Below, piece after piece: positions 1-6,289 of a stretch of 6,546 bases of DNA; the first letter of the stretch is position 1, and each line of letters begins with the position of its first letter. Source of the stretch: an uncultured Clostridia bacterium (GTDB taxonomy: Bacteria > Bacillota > Clostridia > Christensenellales > UBA1242); NCBI GenBank assembly GCA_947625955.1, contig CANQQH010000064.1:1-6546 (forward strand), given 5' to 3'. The notes under the pieces were generated by a model. The model saw only the letters and a program-made list of their open reading frames with translations. It was not told the DNA's origin and searched no databases. A program made the translations under genes and the position numbers.

Positions 1-3000
1 CATAAGCGCGGTGCTGACCGATACCTTTCGCCCCAAAAGATAAAGCTTTTTGTTGAACTGAACATAGGTGTCAGTGCTGCCTTCATAGCTACTTAGGATG
101 TCAAGAATGGTGTTTTTAATGTTCTCGTCCATGATGTTGAACTGCATATAGAGATTATGCTTTTTTTCTTCCTGCTTGCTTTCATTGAAAACAATCTTTT
201 TCTTTTCTTCTTCCTCTTGCTTCTCGCCGTTTGTTTCTTCAACGAAAGTCATTTTGTCAAGCACGATGATAGGTCTCTCGCCTGGGCGCAAAGAAAGGCG
301 TCCGTTAATTGTCACAACCGCGTCAATCGCCAGCCTATCTTTGAACTGCTCATAGAACTTGTTAAACATCATCACTTCATAGGAGCCATAGAGGTCTTCG
401 ATTTTGAGAATTGCCATTGGCTTGTTGCCGTTTTTCGTGAACATTTTCTTTATCTCTGCAATAACGCCGCCAGTGAAAACTGACATATTGTCGCTGAGTT
501 CGTTTCGCATGGCAAGAAGTTCTTCATTGTTCTCGTCTTCGTCGCCCATTCCCTCGTCATTTTCGGTGTTGAAGTCTTGAATCATGCTCGCATTAAAGGT
601 GAAGGAGCGAATGAGTTCTTTATATGGTTCAAGAGGATGTCCGCTCATATAGATGCCAACGGCTTCCTTCTCTTTTTTGAGCTTGTATTTATTGTCGTAT
701 TCCTTGATTGAAGGGTATTCGATTTTGATGCTTTCTTCCTTGCTCAGCATATCTCCAAACATTGAAAATTGACCTGTTGCACGGCTGCGTTTATCTTTGA
801 TTGCGCAGTTGAGCGCAAGTTCATAAACGCTCGCAAGTTGGCTTCTTGTTTTACCAAAGCAGTCGAACGCGCCTGAATAGATCATACCTTCAATAACGCG
901 CTTGTTAATCATCAAATCAACAGTTCTTGAAAGGAAGTCGCCAAGGTCTTTGAACTCGCCATGCTCTTCCCTTTCCTTGATGATTGCATCGCAAACTGCG
1001 CCGCCAATTCCACGAATGGCTGAAAGTCCAAAACGAATCTTGCCGTCTTTCACCTTGAAATAGGTGTCGCTCTTATTGATGTCGGCTGGCAGGATTTCAA
1101 TGCCTTCGCTCTTTGCATAGGTGAGATAGTGCGAAACTTCATCACTCTTTGTGATTCGGTTATTCAAAATGCTCGTTAAAAATTCAGCCTCATAGTAGCA
1201 CTTCAAATACGCGGTTCTATACGTCACAACGCTATACGCCGCCGCGTGCGATTTGTTGAATGCATAGGAAGCGAATTGCTCCATTTGCGCCCAAATGCTC
1301 TTGCCGATTTCCTCAGGCACGCCTCTCTTCACGCAGCCGTCAATGGCAGTTTGGTCTTTTTCGCCATTTTCGCCCTTTTTGAATGGCCTGCCATAGAGGA
1401 AGACAGGCTCTTCTTTTGCCATGGCAACCTTGTCTTTCTTGCTCATGAAACGCCTTACCATGTCGGCTTGACCCAAGGTGTAGCCCGCAAGTTTTTGCAC
1501 GATTTTCATAACCTGCTCTTGATACACAATGCAGCCATAGGTAACGTCCAAGATATCTCTCAAAAGTTCGTGGTCATAGGTTGTGTCTTCTGGGTGGTGC
1601 TTGTTGTGAACGAACTTTGGAATATATTGCATAGGGCCCGGACGGAACAAACTTATCGCCGCGATAATATCTTCAAGGCAAGTTGGTTGAAGTTCTTTCA
1701 AGAACTTCTGGAAGCCGCCACTTTCAAGCTGGAATATACCTGTTGTGTTGCCCGTTGAAATATATTGATAGACCTTTGGGTCGTCGTAGCCAAGTTTGTT
1801 GAAGTCGATATCAATGCCGTGGTTTTCCTTGATATAGGCGCAAGCACGCATAATATCGTTGAGGTTGCAAAGCCCCAAGAAGTCCATTTTGAGAAGCCCC
1901 AGTTCCTCAACTTCCTTCATGTTGTATTGGGTTGTTATATCTTCCCCATTTCTTGAAAGAGGAATAACATTTTGCAGCGGCTCGCGACCGATGATAACGC
2001 CGCAAGCGTGAGTTGAGCACTGCCTTGGCGCGTCTTCAACCTTCCACGCAATGTCGATAACCTTTTTTATCTCAGGATTAGTGTTATAAATCTCAATCAG
2101 TTCTGGAATGCCATACTCAGTTCCGTAGTCTTTGTCCCCTTCTTTTGGATGATAGAGCCCAAAGCACTTGCGGATGATGTCAGGGCGTTTATAAACGTCG
2201 CCCATGAGCTTTGTGACCTTGTCGGTCTCGTTATATGGAACTTTGAGTGCCCTTCCAATATCCTTGATGGCGTTCTTTGCAGCCATTGTTCCAAATGTTA
2301 CAATCTTAACAACGCAAGGGTCACCATAGCGCTGTCGAACATAGTCGATAACTTCTGGGCGTCGGTCATCCGAGAAGTCAACGTCGAAGTCAGGCGCGGT
2401 AACGCGTTCGGTGTGCAAGAATCTTTCAAAGAGCAGGTCATATTTGAGTGGGTCAACGTCTGTTATTCCAATCGCATAGGCAATGATCGAACCAACGCCC
2501 GAGCCTCTTCCCGGACCAACAGGGATTCCCATGTTTTTCGCAGCATTGATATAGTCCCAAACAATCAGGTAGTATTCAATATAGCCCTGCTTTGAGATGA
2601 CGCCATATTCATGCTCAACCCTCTCGCGGATTGCCTCAGTCACAGTGCCATAGCGTCTCACAAGCCCCTCTTCAATGAGTCTGCGGAAAAACGCAGCTGG
2701 CTCTTCGCCAGTGTCTGGTTTATAGCGCGGATACATATAGACACCGAAAGTGAATTTGAAATTACATTTTTCTGCAATTTCAAGCGTGGTGTCGAGCGCC
2801 TCAAAATCGTTTGGAAAAGCCTGTTCCATCTCCTCGCGCGATTTGAAGTAGAGCTGGTCGCCAGGGAGCCTGAGCCTGTCAGGGTCGTCGATTGTTTTCT
2901 TCATTTGAACGCACATCAAAACGTCCTGAGTTTCGGCGTCCTCTTTATAGATATAGTGAACATCGTTGGTTGCAACGAGTTTGATGTCATATTTTTTTGC

Positions 3001-3567
3001 AAACTCTTTGAGCTTCGCATTAACAATTGCATCTTCTTCCAAAAAGTGGTTTTGGATTTCAAGATAGAAGTCGTCTTTGAAATGGTCTTTGAACCAAACA
3101 ACCATTTTTTCCGCCTCGTCATACATCCCTCTCAAAATGTATTGCGGAATTGTTCCTGCAAGGCACGCGGAAAGGCAGATGACCCCTTCTGTATGCTCCG
3201 CCAAAGTCTTGTAGTCAATCCTTGGCTTATAGTAGTAGCCATCGCGAAAAGCAATGGTGTTCAACATTGCAATATTCTTGTATCCCGTTTCGTCTTTTGC
3301 AAGCAAAATCAGGTGTTCAAGCTTGGTTTTTCCCTGCTTCACATAAAGGTCGTCGGCAACATAGAACTCGCAGCCGATGATTGGCTTTATGCCCTCTTTT
3401 TTGCACGACTTCGCAAAGTGAACCGCACCATACATATTGCCATGGTCGGTGATTGCAATCGCAGGCATACCCATTTTCGCAGCAACTTTAATGAGTTTGT
3501 CCATTCTTGCGGCGCCATCAAGCAAGCTATATTCGGTGTGAACATGAAGATGAACGAAATTACTCAT
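1..3567 (-). CDS. dnaE: DNA polymerase III subunit alpha (DnaE), C-terminal end cut by window
   Basis: This is the alpha (polymerizing) subunit of the replicative DNA polymerase III, acting at the fork with the sliding clamp. One open frame gives 1189 codons from ATG at 3567 to the left edge with no stop. An N-terminal PHP domain (about 1-270) has HLHVHTEYSLLDG (H8, H10, D17), TDHGN (H42), GCEFYV (E67), H174 and NDVHY (D202, H204), so its metal site looks intact. The family C polymerase core has GPGRGSGVGS, PDFDVDF (catalytic D395 and D397) and KMDFLGL (third aspartate, D562). A helix-hairpin-helix lies near 845-860. QFSMF at 933-937 matches the internal clamp-binding motif. An OB fold spans about 1029-1105, then a charged Glu/Lys linker and the start of the C-terminal domain. 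The length suggests only a few codons are missing. Bacillota usually also carry PolC, so the division of labour here cannot be judged. The start is fixed by a strong AGGAGG five bases upstream. Confidence 0.97.
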   Translation of the reverse strand, partial: MSNFVHLHVHTEYSLLDGAARMDKLIKVAAKMGMPAIAITDHGNMYGAVHFAKSCKKEGIKPIIGCEFYVADDLYVKQGKTKLEHLILLAKDETGYKNIAMLNTIAFRDGYYYKPRIDYKTLAEHTEGVICLSACLAGTIPQYILRGMYDEAEKMVVWFKDHFKDDFYLEIQNHFLEEDAIVNAKLKEFAKKYDIKLVATNDVHYIYKEDAETQDVLMCVQMKKTIDDPDRLRLPGDQLYFKSREEMEQAFPNDFEALDTTLEIAEKCNFKFTFGVYMYPRYKPDTGEEPAAFFRRLIEEGLVRRYGTVTEAIRERVEHEYGVISKQGYIEYYLIVWDYINAAKNMGIPVGPGRGSGVGSIIAYAIGITDVDPLKYDLLFERFLHTERVTAPDFDVDFSDDRRPEVIDYVRQRYGDPCVVKIVTFGTMAAKNAIKDIGRALKVPYNETDKVTKLMGDVYKRPDIIRKCFGLYHPKEGDKDYGTEYGIPELIEIYNTNPEIKKVIDIAWKVEDAPRQCSTHACGVIIGREPLQNVIPLSRNGEDITTQYNMKEVEELGLLKMDFLGLCNLNDIMRACAYIKENHGIDIDFNKLGYDDPKVYQYISTGNTTGIFQLESGGFQKFLKELQPTCLEDIIAAISLFRPGPMQYIPKFVHNKHHPEDTTYDHELLRDILDVTYGCIVYQEQVMKIVQKLAGYTLGQADMVRRFMSKKDKVAMAKEEPVFLYGRPFKKGENGEKDQTAIDGCVKRGVPEEIGKSIWAQMEQFASYAFNKSHAAAYSVVTYRTAYLKCYYEAEFLTSILNNRITKSDEVSHYLTYAKSEGIEILPADINKSDTYFKVKDGKIRFGLSAIRGIGGAVCDAIIKEREEHGEFKDLGDFLSRTVDLMINKRVIEGMIYSGAFDCFGKTRSQLASVYELALNCAIKDKRSRATGQFSMFGDMLSKEESIKIEYPSIKEYDNKYKLKKEKEAVGIYMSGHPLEPYKELIRSFTFNASMIQDFNTENDEGMGDEDENNEELLAMRNELSDNMSVFTGGVIAEIKKMFTKNGNKPMAILKIEDLYGSYEVMMFNKFYEQFKDRLAIDAVVTINGRLSLRPGERPIIVLDKMTFVEETNGEKQEEEEKKKIVFNESKQEEKKHNLYMQFNIMDENIKNTILDILSSYEGSTDTYVQFNKKLYLLGRKVSVSTALM

Positions 3568-4539
3568 CTAAACCTCCTTTGAAATTGCAATGATTTTTTT
3601 GAATCTTTGGCTGAGCGCCCCCTTGCTTATCTTTGTTTCAAGCATTTCCAGAATGTCGCTAAGAGTTCCCTCAGGGTTATCTAGCCTCGCAAGCGCCACC
3701 TCTTTGAGATTCTGCGGAAGCGCATCAATACCAATATTTTGACTTATTTTTTCAATCGCGTCAAGTTGTTCTTTTGCCGAAGCCAAACTTTTGTCTATAT
3801 TGGCTGAAATGCAATTTGCTTGCCTGTTAACAAGATTGCGCATCTCCCTGCCCGCCCTCTCGTTTTCAAGCACAAGCACGCTTTTGAACGCGCCCATAAG
3901 CCCCAAAACGCTTGAAATATTGTCGGCTTCTTTGAGATACACAACAAACTCGTCGTTCCTTTGCACCTGTCCAGAGATGATGTCGAACTCAGCCAAAATC
4001 TCGCCAATATAGTCTGCCTGCTCCTTTGCGTTGACGCACCACTGCAAGTGGTAGCCATTGCTTCGCATATTGTTGCTGAAATTCGAAAGGTTGATATGCT
4101 CAGGAATTGACACACTGCCAGCGCCCAAAAACATACCTTTCAAAAAGTCCTTTTTCGCTTCGCTTTCAATCGTGATATGCTTCTGCCCTATTCGACTAAT
4201 TATGAAGCTGCTATCTTTTTTGAATGAAATGATGCCAAGGTCTGAAAGTATCTGCCTGCCGTTTTCGGGGTCGATGCTCATTTCAATTCGTGTTTTTTGC
4301 TTGAAGCCGATATTCTCCTCGCGAATCTCGGTTTTTGCACTTGGATATGAAGAGAGAATAAGCTTTTTATAAAACTCAATGGCGAACATATTCTCGCTCG
4401 CAACAATGAAAGAAACGCCCTTTGACCCAATAACCAAACTTCCGCATGAAAGCACAACGCCAAGAAGCAGCGCAGGGCTTGAAATATTCTTTTCTTCGCT
4501 TGAAACGATTTCGGATTTTACTTCCTGTGAAAAACTCAT
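3568..4539 (-). CDS. whiA: DNA-binding protein WhiA
   Basis: WhiA is a conserved Gram-positive DNA-binding protein: a sporulation regulator in Streptomyces, and linked to cell division and chromosome segregation in Bacillus. The protein is 323 residues, near the usual length. It opens with the typical MSFSQEVKSEI. The N-terminal half is a degenerate LAGLIDADG homing-endonuclease-like domain, with repeats at 24-35 (LLLGVVLSCGSL) and 131-147 (DFLKGMFLGAGSVSIPE). A conserved middle block follows: FVVYLKEADNIS (198-209), LVLENERAGREMRNLVNRQA (222-241) and the NC at 242-243. The C-terminal helix-turn-helix region (274-320) starts LPQNLKEVALARLDNPEGTL and includes KISKGALSQRFKK. About a dozen extra residues lie between SIPE and YHLQW (near 148-162) compared with the Bacillus protein as I recall it, and the tail after the helix-turn-helix is short. 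The start has AGAGGA five bases upstream. whiA is followed with no gap by dnaE. Confidence 0.95.
   Translation of the reverse strand: MSFSQEVKSEIVSSEEKNISSPALLLGVVLSCGSLVIGSKGVSFIVASENMFAIEFYKKLILSSYPSAKTEIREENIGFKQKTRIEMSIDPENGRQILSDLGIISFKKDSSFIISRIGQKHITIESEAKKDFLKGMFLGAGSVSIPEHINLSNFSNNMRSNGYHLQWCVNAKEQADYIGEILAEFDIISGQVQRNDEFVVYLKEADNISSVLGLMGAFKSVLVLENERAGREMRNLVNRQANCISANIDKSLASAKEQLDAIEKISQNIGIDALPQNLKEVALARLDNPEGTLSDILEMLETKISKGALSQRFKKIIAISKEV
3573..3578 (-). promoter_or_regulatory. dnaE ribosome binding site inside the whiA 3' end
   Basis: The minus strand reads AGGAGG, then five bases (TTTAG), then the dnaE ATG at 3567-3565. The site is made from the last sense codons of whiA (K-E-V), and the whiA TAG stop directly abuts the dnaE ATG. 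This fixes the dnaE start and implies translational coupling, since ribosomes finishing whiA stop exactly where dnaE begins. Confidence 0.9.
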
Positions 4540-4544
4540 AATTT

Positions 4545-4550
4545 TCCTCT
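4545..4550 (-). promoter_or_regulatory. whiA ribosome binding site
   Basis: The minus strand reads AGAGGA, then AAATT, then ATG at 4539. Five-base spacing supports the chosen WhiA start, which also gives the family's typical MSFS N-terminus. Confidence 0.7.
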
Positions 4551-4556
4551 GAGATA

Positions 4557-4585
4557 GTTATATCAAAAATAAATCAAAAAAACAA
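4557..4585 (-). promoter_or_regulatory. Predicted sigma-A promoter of whiA-dnaE, extended -10
   Basis: On the minus strand, TATAAC at 4562-4557 (five of six to consensus) is preceded by TGA, giving the extended -10 form TGnTATAAC. With a 17-base spacer, TTGTTT at 4585-4580 is the -35 (three of six). The spacer and upstream DNA are rich in T runs. The start of transcription would fall near 4550, leaving a leader of only about 11 bases that begins around the ribosome binding site. The promoter lies downstream of the terminator behind the PHP gene, consistent with a separate whiA-dnaE transcription unit. Confidence 0.6.
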
Positions 4586-4602
4586 CAAAATTCTTCACAA
4601 AC

Positions 4603-4628
4603 AAAAAAGACTACAAAAAGTAGCCTTT
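4603..4628 (-). terminator. Intrinsic terminator after the PHP gene
   Basis: On the minus strand GGCTAC (4625-4620), a TTTTT loop and GTAGTC (4614-4609) form a six-pair stem with one G-U pair. It is followed by six T (4608-4603) and then a further TTTG. Flanking AAA and TTT can extend the stem to nine pairs, reaching into the stop codon of the PHP gene. It should end transcripts from murB-PHP before the whiA promoter. Confidence 0.75.
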
Positions 4629-5340
4629 ATTTATAAACCCTGTCAACATTCACGATCCTTTCAAGCGGAATGTTATATTTCATAACAAAGTCAAGTGCCC
4701 TGTCAAGCTTTGCAATGTTTTGCTTCTTGTGCGCGTCAGACGAGAGAATAAACGAGCAGCCGCTGCGAACAAGGTCGTTTGCTTCCTTTTCGCTGAAATT
4801 GATATGCTTATTATTAAGCTCAATGAGCGTTCCTTTTTTCTTCGCCTCCAAAGCAACTTTATAAACATCAACGCGGATGTATTCATTCAGGTGCGTGATG
4901 ATATCCACCTTATATTTATTCAAGCAATTTATGTAGGCAAGTGTGTTGATCTCTCTTTGTTTTTTGCCGCAAAACATACACCTGAAAATGTTCACAAAAT
5001 CCGTCCTTGTTCCCTTGTGGTAGCCAACTAGCAATAGGTCTAGTTTCTTGATTTGCTCCTCGTCAAGGTCGATTGAGCCGTCTTTTCCAATAAGGTTTGC
5101 CTCAACGCCCAAGAAAATGTTCATACTATTTTTTTGTTTAAGCTCGTCAACTTCTTTGCGCGCTTTGTCAATGTTTTCAGGCTTGATTCCAAAAAATATA
5201 TGCTTTGGACCATGGTCAGTAACAGCATAGGAAACTAGCCCAAGGTCTTTGGCATAGGAAACCATCTCCTCAATGGTGTTTTTTCCGTGGTTGTTTTTGC
5301 TATACTTCGAATGGGTGTGGTAGTCACCTGTTATTTCCAT
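4627..5340 (-). CDS. PHP-domain metal-dependent phosphoesterase, YcdX-like
   Basis: This is a free-standing PHP-domain hydrolase of 237 residues, of the type seen in YcdX and in the C-terminal part of PolX. It probably hydrolyses a phosphoester in the cytoplasm, but its substrate cannot be read from the sequence. All nine expected trinuclear metal ligands are visible: H8 and H10 (DYHTHSKYS), H18, H43 (TDHGP), E80 (GVEAN), H108 (GYHKG), H150 (ITHLNEY), D202 and H204 (SSDAH). A C-x2-C pair (C121, C124) lies in the variable stretch between H108 and H150. I chose ATG at 5340, which has GGAG six bases upstream. A TTG at 5352 in the same frame overlaps that ribosome binding site and would add only four residues. 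The gene overlaps murB by 17 bases in another frame, so the two are co-transcribed and likely coupled. This gene pair is common in Clostridia. Histidinol phosphatase is a less likely alternative, as no his genes are nearby. Confidence 0.88.
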   Translation of the reverse strand: MEITGDYHTHSKYSKNNHGKNTIEEMVSYAKDLGLVSYAVTDHGPKHIFFGIKPENIDKARKEVDELKQKNSMNIFLGVEANLIGKDGSIDLDEEQIKKLDLLLVGYHKGTRTDFVNIFRCMFCGKKQREINTLAYINCLNKYKVDIITHLNEYIRVDVYKVALEAKKKGTLIELNNKHINFSEKEANDLVRSGCSFILSSDAHKKQNIAKLDRALDFVMKYNIPLERIVNVDRVYK

Positions 5341-6235
5341 AATCTTCTCCAACGTATTCTATTTCTTGTTCGAGCTTGATGCCATAGCACTTTTCTATTC
5401 TTGCTTGAATCTTTTCAATAAGTTCAACAACATCACTAGACGACGCCCCGCCATCATTGAGAATAAAATTGCCATGTTTTTCGCTCACAACTGCCCCGCC
5501 AACTCTTTCGCCTTTGAGCCCAGCCTCGTCAATAAGTTTGCCAGCTGGAACATTAAGAGAGGTGAATTTGAAAACGCAGCCCGCGCTATGCCCCAAAGGA
5601 TGCTTTTCTTTCCGCTCGTTCACGCGCTCTTTTATAATTGAGTAGATAACGCTGGGCGCAAGATGTTTGAGCGATAGTTCAACTGAAAGCACAATGATTT
5701 TTGAGTTTTTCAACTTCGTTGAGCGATATTCAAACCCAATTTCAGTTTTGCTAAGAGTGCGTTTTTTGCCCTCAAACAAGACCTCAACGCTCTCAACAAC
5801 TTCCCGCATATCGTGATGAAACGCGCCAGCATTCATAATCGCCATTCCGCCAACTGTGGCAGGGATTCCAAAGAGATTTTCAAGCCCCGAAAGTCCCCTC
5901 TCCGCGCACCAGAGCACAACCTCGTTGATGTTCGCCCCAGCCGACACTTTGAGTGTTGTTCCATGAAGCAAAAAATCTGCTTTCATCTTTCTTGTTGAAA
6001 TAACAACAAGGTCCTGTTTTTGCGACGAAAATAGCAGGTTGCTGGCGTTGCCGATAACTTTATAGTGAGCCCCAAGTTTTTCGCAAACTCTAACGCATTT
6101 CACCAGCTCATTTTTGTTTCTTGGTTCAACATACGCCGCCACCTCACCGCCGATATTAAAAGTTGTATGTTTTGCCATGCTTTCGCCCAAAAACAAAATT
6201 GATTTTGGCAAATATTCGCTCAATTTTTCACACAT
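5324..6235 (-). CDS. murB: UDP-N-acetylmuramate dehydrogenase (UDP-N-acetylenolpyruvoylglucosamine reductase)
   Basis: MurB is the cytoplasmic FAD enzyme that uses NADPH to reduce UDP-GlcNAc-enolpyruvate to UDP-MurNAc, the second committed step of peptidoglycan synthesis. The 303-residue length fits the Gram-positive type IIB form. FAD-binding motifs are TTFNIGG (24-30), VIGNASNLL (60-68) and GIPATVGGMAIMNAGAF (123-139). The substrate-domain motifs are EYRSTKLK (R171), HSAGCVFKF (216-224), AGKLIDEAGLKG (231-242) and VSEKHGNFILN (250-260), with the C-terminal catalytic glutamate as E291 in LEQEIEYVG. The proton-donor serine of SAGS-type enzymes is replaced by C220, and the usual asparagine/arginine-proline after FK is missing. 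The nucleotide loop reads GNASN instead of the common G-x-GSN. The start has only a weak GGGG about eight bases upstream. The next methionine (M20) has no visible ribosome binding site and would remove the segment before TTFNIGG. The 3' end overlaps the PHP gene. Confidence 0.95.
   Translation of the reverse strand: MCEKLSEYLPKSILFLGESMAKHTTFNIGGEVAAYVEPRNKNELVKCVRVCEKLGAHYKVIGNASNLLFSSQKQDLVVISTRKMKADFLLHGTTLKVSAGANINEVVLWCAERGLSGLENLFGIPATVGGMAIMNAGAFHHDMREVVESVEVLFEGKKRTLSKTEIGFEYRSTKLKNSKIIVLSVELSLKHLAPSVIYSIIKERVNERKEKHPLGHSAGCVFKFTSLNVPAGKLIDEAGLKGERVGGAVVSEKHGNFILNDGGASSSDVVELIEKIQARIEKCYGIKLEQEIEYVGEDYGNNR
5347..5350 (-). promoter_or_regulatory. Ribosome binding site deciding the PHP gene start
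   Basis: The minus strand reads GGAG, AAGATT, ATG, within the end of murB. It supports the ATG at 5340 over the in-frame TTG at 5352, because the TTG codon runs into this site. Confidence 0.7.
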
Positions 6236-6271
6236 ATATAATACCCCATTTCAACTCAAAACACAATCATA

Positions 6272-6289
6272 TTTTGATAATTTTCAAAA
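6272..6289. repeat. Short AT-rich inverted repeat between the upstream gene and murB
   Basis: TTTTGA and TCAAAA flank a six-base centre, giving an 18-base near-palindrome across the stop codon of the upstream gene and the start of the 48-base gap before murB. It could be an operator or a weak RNA hairpin. There is no following T run, so it is not a standard terminator. An AT-rich palindrome this short can arise by chance. Confidence 0.3.

Noticed and set aside
1246..1758. A 170-codon plus-strand open frame, with others at 157-483 and 2149-2595.
   Set aside because: All lie opposite the continuous DnaE reading frame, show no ribosome binding site that I can support, and have compositions typical of reverse-complement shadows.
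1..3567. Possible frameshift or split in dnaE.
   Set aside because: Landmarks checked along the gene (N-terminal HVH, PDFDVDF, KMDFLGL, GIFQLESGG, QFSMF, the left edge) all fall in one frame with no stop.
2611..3582. A 323-codon open frame on the plus strand opposite the PHP domain of dnaE.
   Set aside because: It is antisense to an unambiguous dnaE region. The translation has no recognisable domain and looks like the complement of biased codons. Its length matching WhiA is coincidence.
3568..4539. WhiA as an active homing endonuclease or mobile intron-type element.
   Set aside because: The LAGLIDADG-like segments lack the acidic catalytic residues at the expected ends, the C-terminal helix-turn-helix is typical of WhiA, and the gene sits in its normal place before dnaE.
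5350..5352. TTG as the start codon of the PHP gene.
   Set aside because: It overlaps the GGAG that is well spaced for the ATG at 5340, and adds only four residues before the PHP domain without a ribosome binding site of its own.
6238..6271. Possible -10 boxes for murB: TATTAT at 6243-6238 and TATGAT at 6271-6266.
   Set aside because: The first lies two bases before the start codon, so transcription would begin inside the gene. The second has no reasonable -35 at 16-18 bases. murB may be transcribed from further upstream.
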